From positions 1-37,934 of the forward strand of contig QZLD01000295.1 of the NCBI GenBank assembly GCA_004796385.1: 37,934 nucleotides of DNA. The letters are read 5' to 3'. The position numbers were made by a program, and so were the translations under genes. Shown here in pieces: positions 36,221 to 37,934 of the stretch. Each line of letters begins with the position of its first letter. The first letter of the stretch is position 1. The notes below the pieces were generated by a model. That model made no database searches, was not told where the DNA came from, and worked only from the letters and a program-made list of their open reading frames with translations. The DNA is from Gammaproteobacteria bacterium. Its GTDB lineage: Bacteria; Pseudomonadota; Gammaproteobacteria; QZLD01.

Positions 36221-37934
36221 ATGGCTCTGCTTACAGTAAAAGATCTATCAATCGCCTTTGGTCACCGTCAGCTTCTTGATGGCGTTTCGTTTTCAATAGA
36301 CAAGAATGAGAGAGTTGCCCTTATTGGTCGTAACGGCGAGGGGAAGTCGACCCTGATGAAGATCCTCAGCGGTACTGTTGCTGCAGATTCAGGCGATATT
36401 ATCAGTCAGGATGCAATCAAGATCAGTTATCTTGATCAAAGCGCAAAGATGCAGACAGAGAATACCGTTTTTGAAGAGGTTATAAGTGGTGTAGGCGGAT
36501 TGAGCACTCTGCTTGTCGAATATAACAGGTTAATACATAGTGATATGCACAACGGTGCCAATATCAGAGAACTTGAGAGAGTGCAGCATGAGCTTGAGGC
36601 CAGGGACGGCTGGCAATTAAATAATCGTGTTGAGACGATTTTGCAAAAACTGGAGCTTAATGCAGATGCTGAATTATCTTCACTTTCAGGTGGCTGGTTG
36701 CGTCGTGTCTATCTGGCTAAGGCTCTGGTTCTGGAGCCCGATATTCTCCTGCTTGATGAGCCGACAAATCACCTTGATGTAGAGGCTATCGAGTGGCTTG
36801 AGGGTGTTATTGCAGATTTCTCAGGCAGTGTCTTTTTTATCACTCATGACCGCGCCTTTATGCAGAAGATTGCTACCAGAATTCTGGAGCTGGATAGGGG
36901 GGCTATAACTTCTTGGCCGGGAGACTACCAGAATTTTTTAAGAAGAAAAGATGAGCAGCTCAATGCTGAAGCCAAGGAGAATGAGCGTTTTGATAAAAAA
37001 TTATCACAGGAAGAGGTATGGATAAGGCAGGGGATAAAGGCGCGTCGCACCAGAAACGAAGGCAGGGTGCGGGCGTTGCAGCAGATGCGTCTTGAGCGCA
37101 GTCAGCGCAAAGAGCGTCAGGGTAAAGTGGATTTTACTTTAGAGGAAGGAGAAACCAGTGGCAAGCGTATTATTGCAGCAAGAAAACTCCACTTTTCCTG
37201 GGAAGATAAAAAGATAGCGGAAGATTTGAGCCTGACAATATTGCGGGGTGATAAGATCGCAATAACCGGCGCTAACGGCTGCGGTAAATCAACCCTAATA
37301 AACCTGCTTCTGAAAAAAATCGAACCGGATAGCGGTACAGTAAAGCATGGTACAAAGCTGGAGCTGGCATATTTTGATCAGTTACGAGAGAGTCTTGATC
37401 CGGAAAAGACCGTTGCAGACAACGTTTGTGACGGCAGCGATTTTGTAGAAATTGGCGGGAAGCGTAAACACATCATAGGCTATCTTGGAGATTTTCTGTT
37501 TCCGCCTGAAAAGGCGCATACGCCGGTTAAGGCACTGTCCGGTGGGGAGTCAAACAGACTGCTGCTGGCGCGCCTGTTTTCCAAGCCTGCAAATTTTATC
37601 ATCCTCGATGAGCCGACCAATGATCTGGATATAGAGTCTCTGGAGTTGCTGGAAGAGATACTGGCGGACTTTAAAGGTACGGTAATAGTAGTTAGCCATG
37701 ATCGCGCCTTTGTAAACAACGTTGTTACTACAACCCTCCATTTTCATGGCGATGGCAGAATCATTGAATATGCCGGAGGCTATGATGCGGTTGCCGAGGC
37801 GAAACTAAGAGAGCAGCAGGAACTGAAAGAGAAGCATCAGGAAGAGGCTCCTAAGGCGGAGACTAAAAAAACAACCAGAAATAACAGCAATAAAAAGCTT
37901 GGGTATATGGAAAAAAGGGAGCTGGAGCAACTGC
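36221..37934 (+). CDS. uup: ABC-F ATPase Uup, partial (C-terminus beyond window edge)
   Basis: The frame begins ATG GCT CTG after AGGGAA and stays open for 571 codons to the window end. It has two ATP-binding cassettes. The first has Walker A GRNGEGKST, signature LSGGWLRR, Walker B LLLDEPTNHLD and ITHDRAF. The second has GANGCGKST, LSGGESNR, FIILDEPTNDLD and VSHDRAF. The inter-domain linker is Arg-rich (WIRQGIKARRTRNEGR), as in Uup, and SWPGDYQNFLRRK follows the first cassette. Uup is a cytosolic ABC-F protein linked to ribosome function and precise excision of transposons in E. coli. The visible end is a Lys/Glu-rich stretch that should begin the C-terminal coiled coil. Confidence 0.9.
   Translation, partial: MALLTVKDLSIAFGHRQLLDGVSFSIDKNERVALIGRNGEGKSTLMKILSGTVAADSGDIISQDAIKISYLDQSAKMQTENTVFEEVISGVGGLSTLLVEYNRLIHSDMHNGANIRELERVQHELEARDGWQLNNRVETILQKLELNADAELSSLSGGWLRRVYLAKALVLEPDILLLDEPTNHLDVEAIEWLEGVIADFSGSVFFITHDRAFMQKIATRILELDRGAITSWPGDYQNFLRRKDEQLNAEAKENERFDKKLSQEEVWIRQGIKARRTRNEGRVRALQQMRLERSQRKERQGKVDFTLEEGETSGKRIIAARKLHFSWEDKKIAEDLSLTILRGDKIAITGANGCGKSTLINLLLKKIEPDSGTVKHGTKLELAYFDQLRESLDPEKTVADNVCDGSDFVEIGGKRKHIIGYLGDFLFPPEKAHTPVKALSGGESNRLLLARLFSKPANFIILDEPTNDLDIESLELLEEILADFKGTVIVVSHDRAFVNNVVTTTLHFHGDGRIIEYAGGYDAVAEAKLREQQELKEKHQEEAPKAETKKTTRNNSNKKLGYMEKRELEQL

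Overview
The window reads as chromosomal DNA of a low-GC gammaproteobacterium (AT-rich intergenic regions, many AT-ending codons). The evidence is gene content and order: zipA next to ligA, aroQ-accB-accC, rlmN-pilW-rodZ-hisS-yfgM-bamB, a DsbD-type thiol:disulfide interchange protein beside fxsA, and Shine-Dalgarno-led genes throughout. I see no rRNA, tRNA, CRISPR array, transposase, phage gene or attachment site. Genus cannot be assigned from the sequence alone.

Layout. 1-2013 (minus strand): the start of a small lipoprotein gene cut by the window edge, a membrane diguanylate cyclase, and fxsA. 2109-8160 (plus): dsbD, then aroQ-accB-accC (shikimate pathway and malonyl-CoA supply), a cysteine-rich zinc-ribbon protein, and a TPR plus outer-membrane-barrel protein. 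8279-9885 (minus): an ECF sigma factor, its membrane anti-sigma factor and a small secreted basic protein, divergent from a large DUF4382-type lipoprotein (10098-11972). The shared intergenic region carries an inverted repeat GGTTCCTT/AAGGAACC that resembles a pair of divergent ECF -35 boxes. 12027-13297 (minus): an ICMT/PEMT-like membrane methyltransferase and a second diguanylate cyclase. 13605-14804: acetate kinase, preceded by a recognisable promoter and a roughly 100-nt leader that looks structured.

14913-23732 is a housekeeping run: rlmN, pilW, rodZ, hisS, a YfgM-like TPR protein, bamB, a TANGO2/NRDE protein, and a YbaK-like plus HDOD signalling protein. It lacks ispG and der, which often sit in this cluster. 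Five consecutive genes here start at TTG or GTG. Then come adk, zipA, ligA, and an unrecognised helical protein coupled to an alpha/beta hydrolase.

29734-34206 is the most unusual metabolic stretch. It holds a SLAC1/TehA-like anion channel, a CoA-disulfide/polysulfide reductase with a C-terminal rhodanese domain, and a flavin disulfide oxidoreductase. The last keeps its redox Cys pair but has lost the C-terminal His-Glu catalytic dyad, with Phe in the His position. Its intergenic regions contain several inverted repeats. The window closes with a GAF-GAF-GGDEF protein (minus) and an ABC-F ATPase of the Uup type (plus) that runs off the end.

The likely themes are envelope thiol and sulfur redox chemistry, an envelope-stress ECF circuit, and c-di-GMP signalling (three GGDEF proteins and no EAL protein in the window). 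No single locus is clearly a new system. The best candidates for follow-up are the dyad-less oxidoreductase with its sulfur-type neighbours, the ackA leader, and the ECF circuit.
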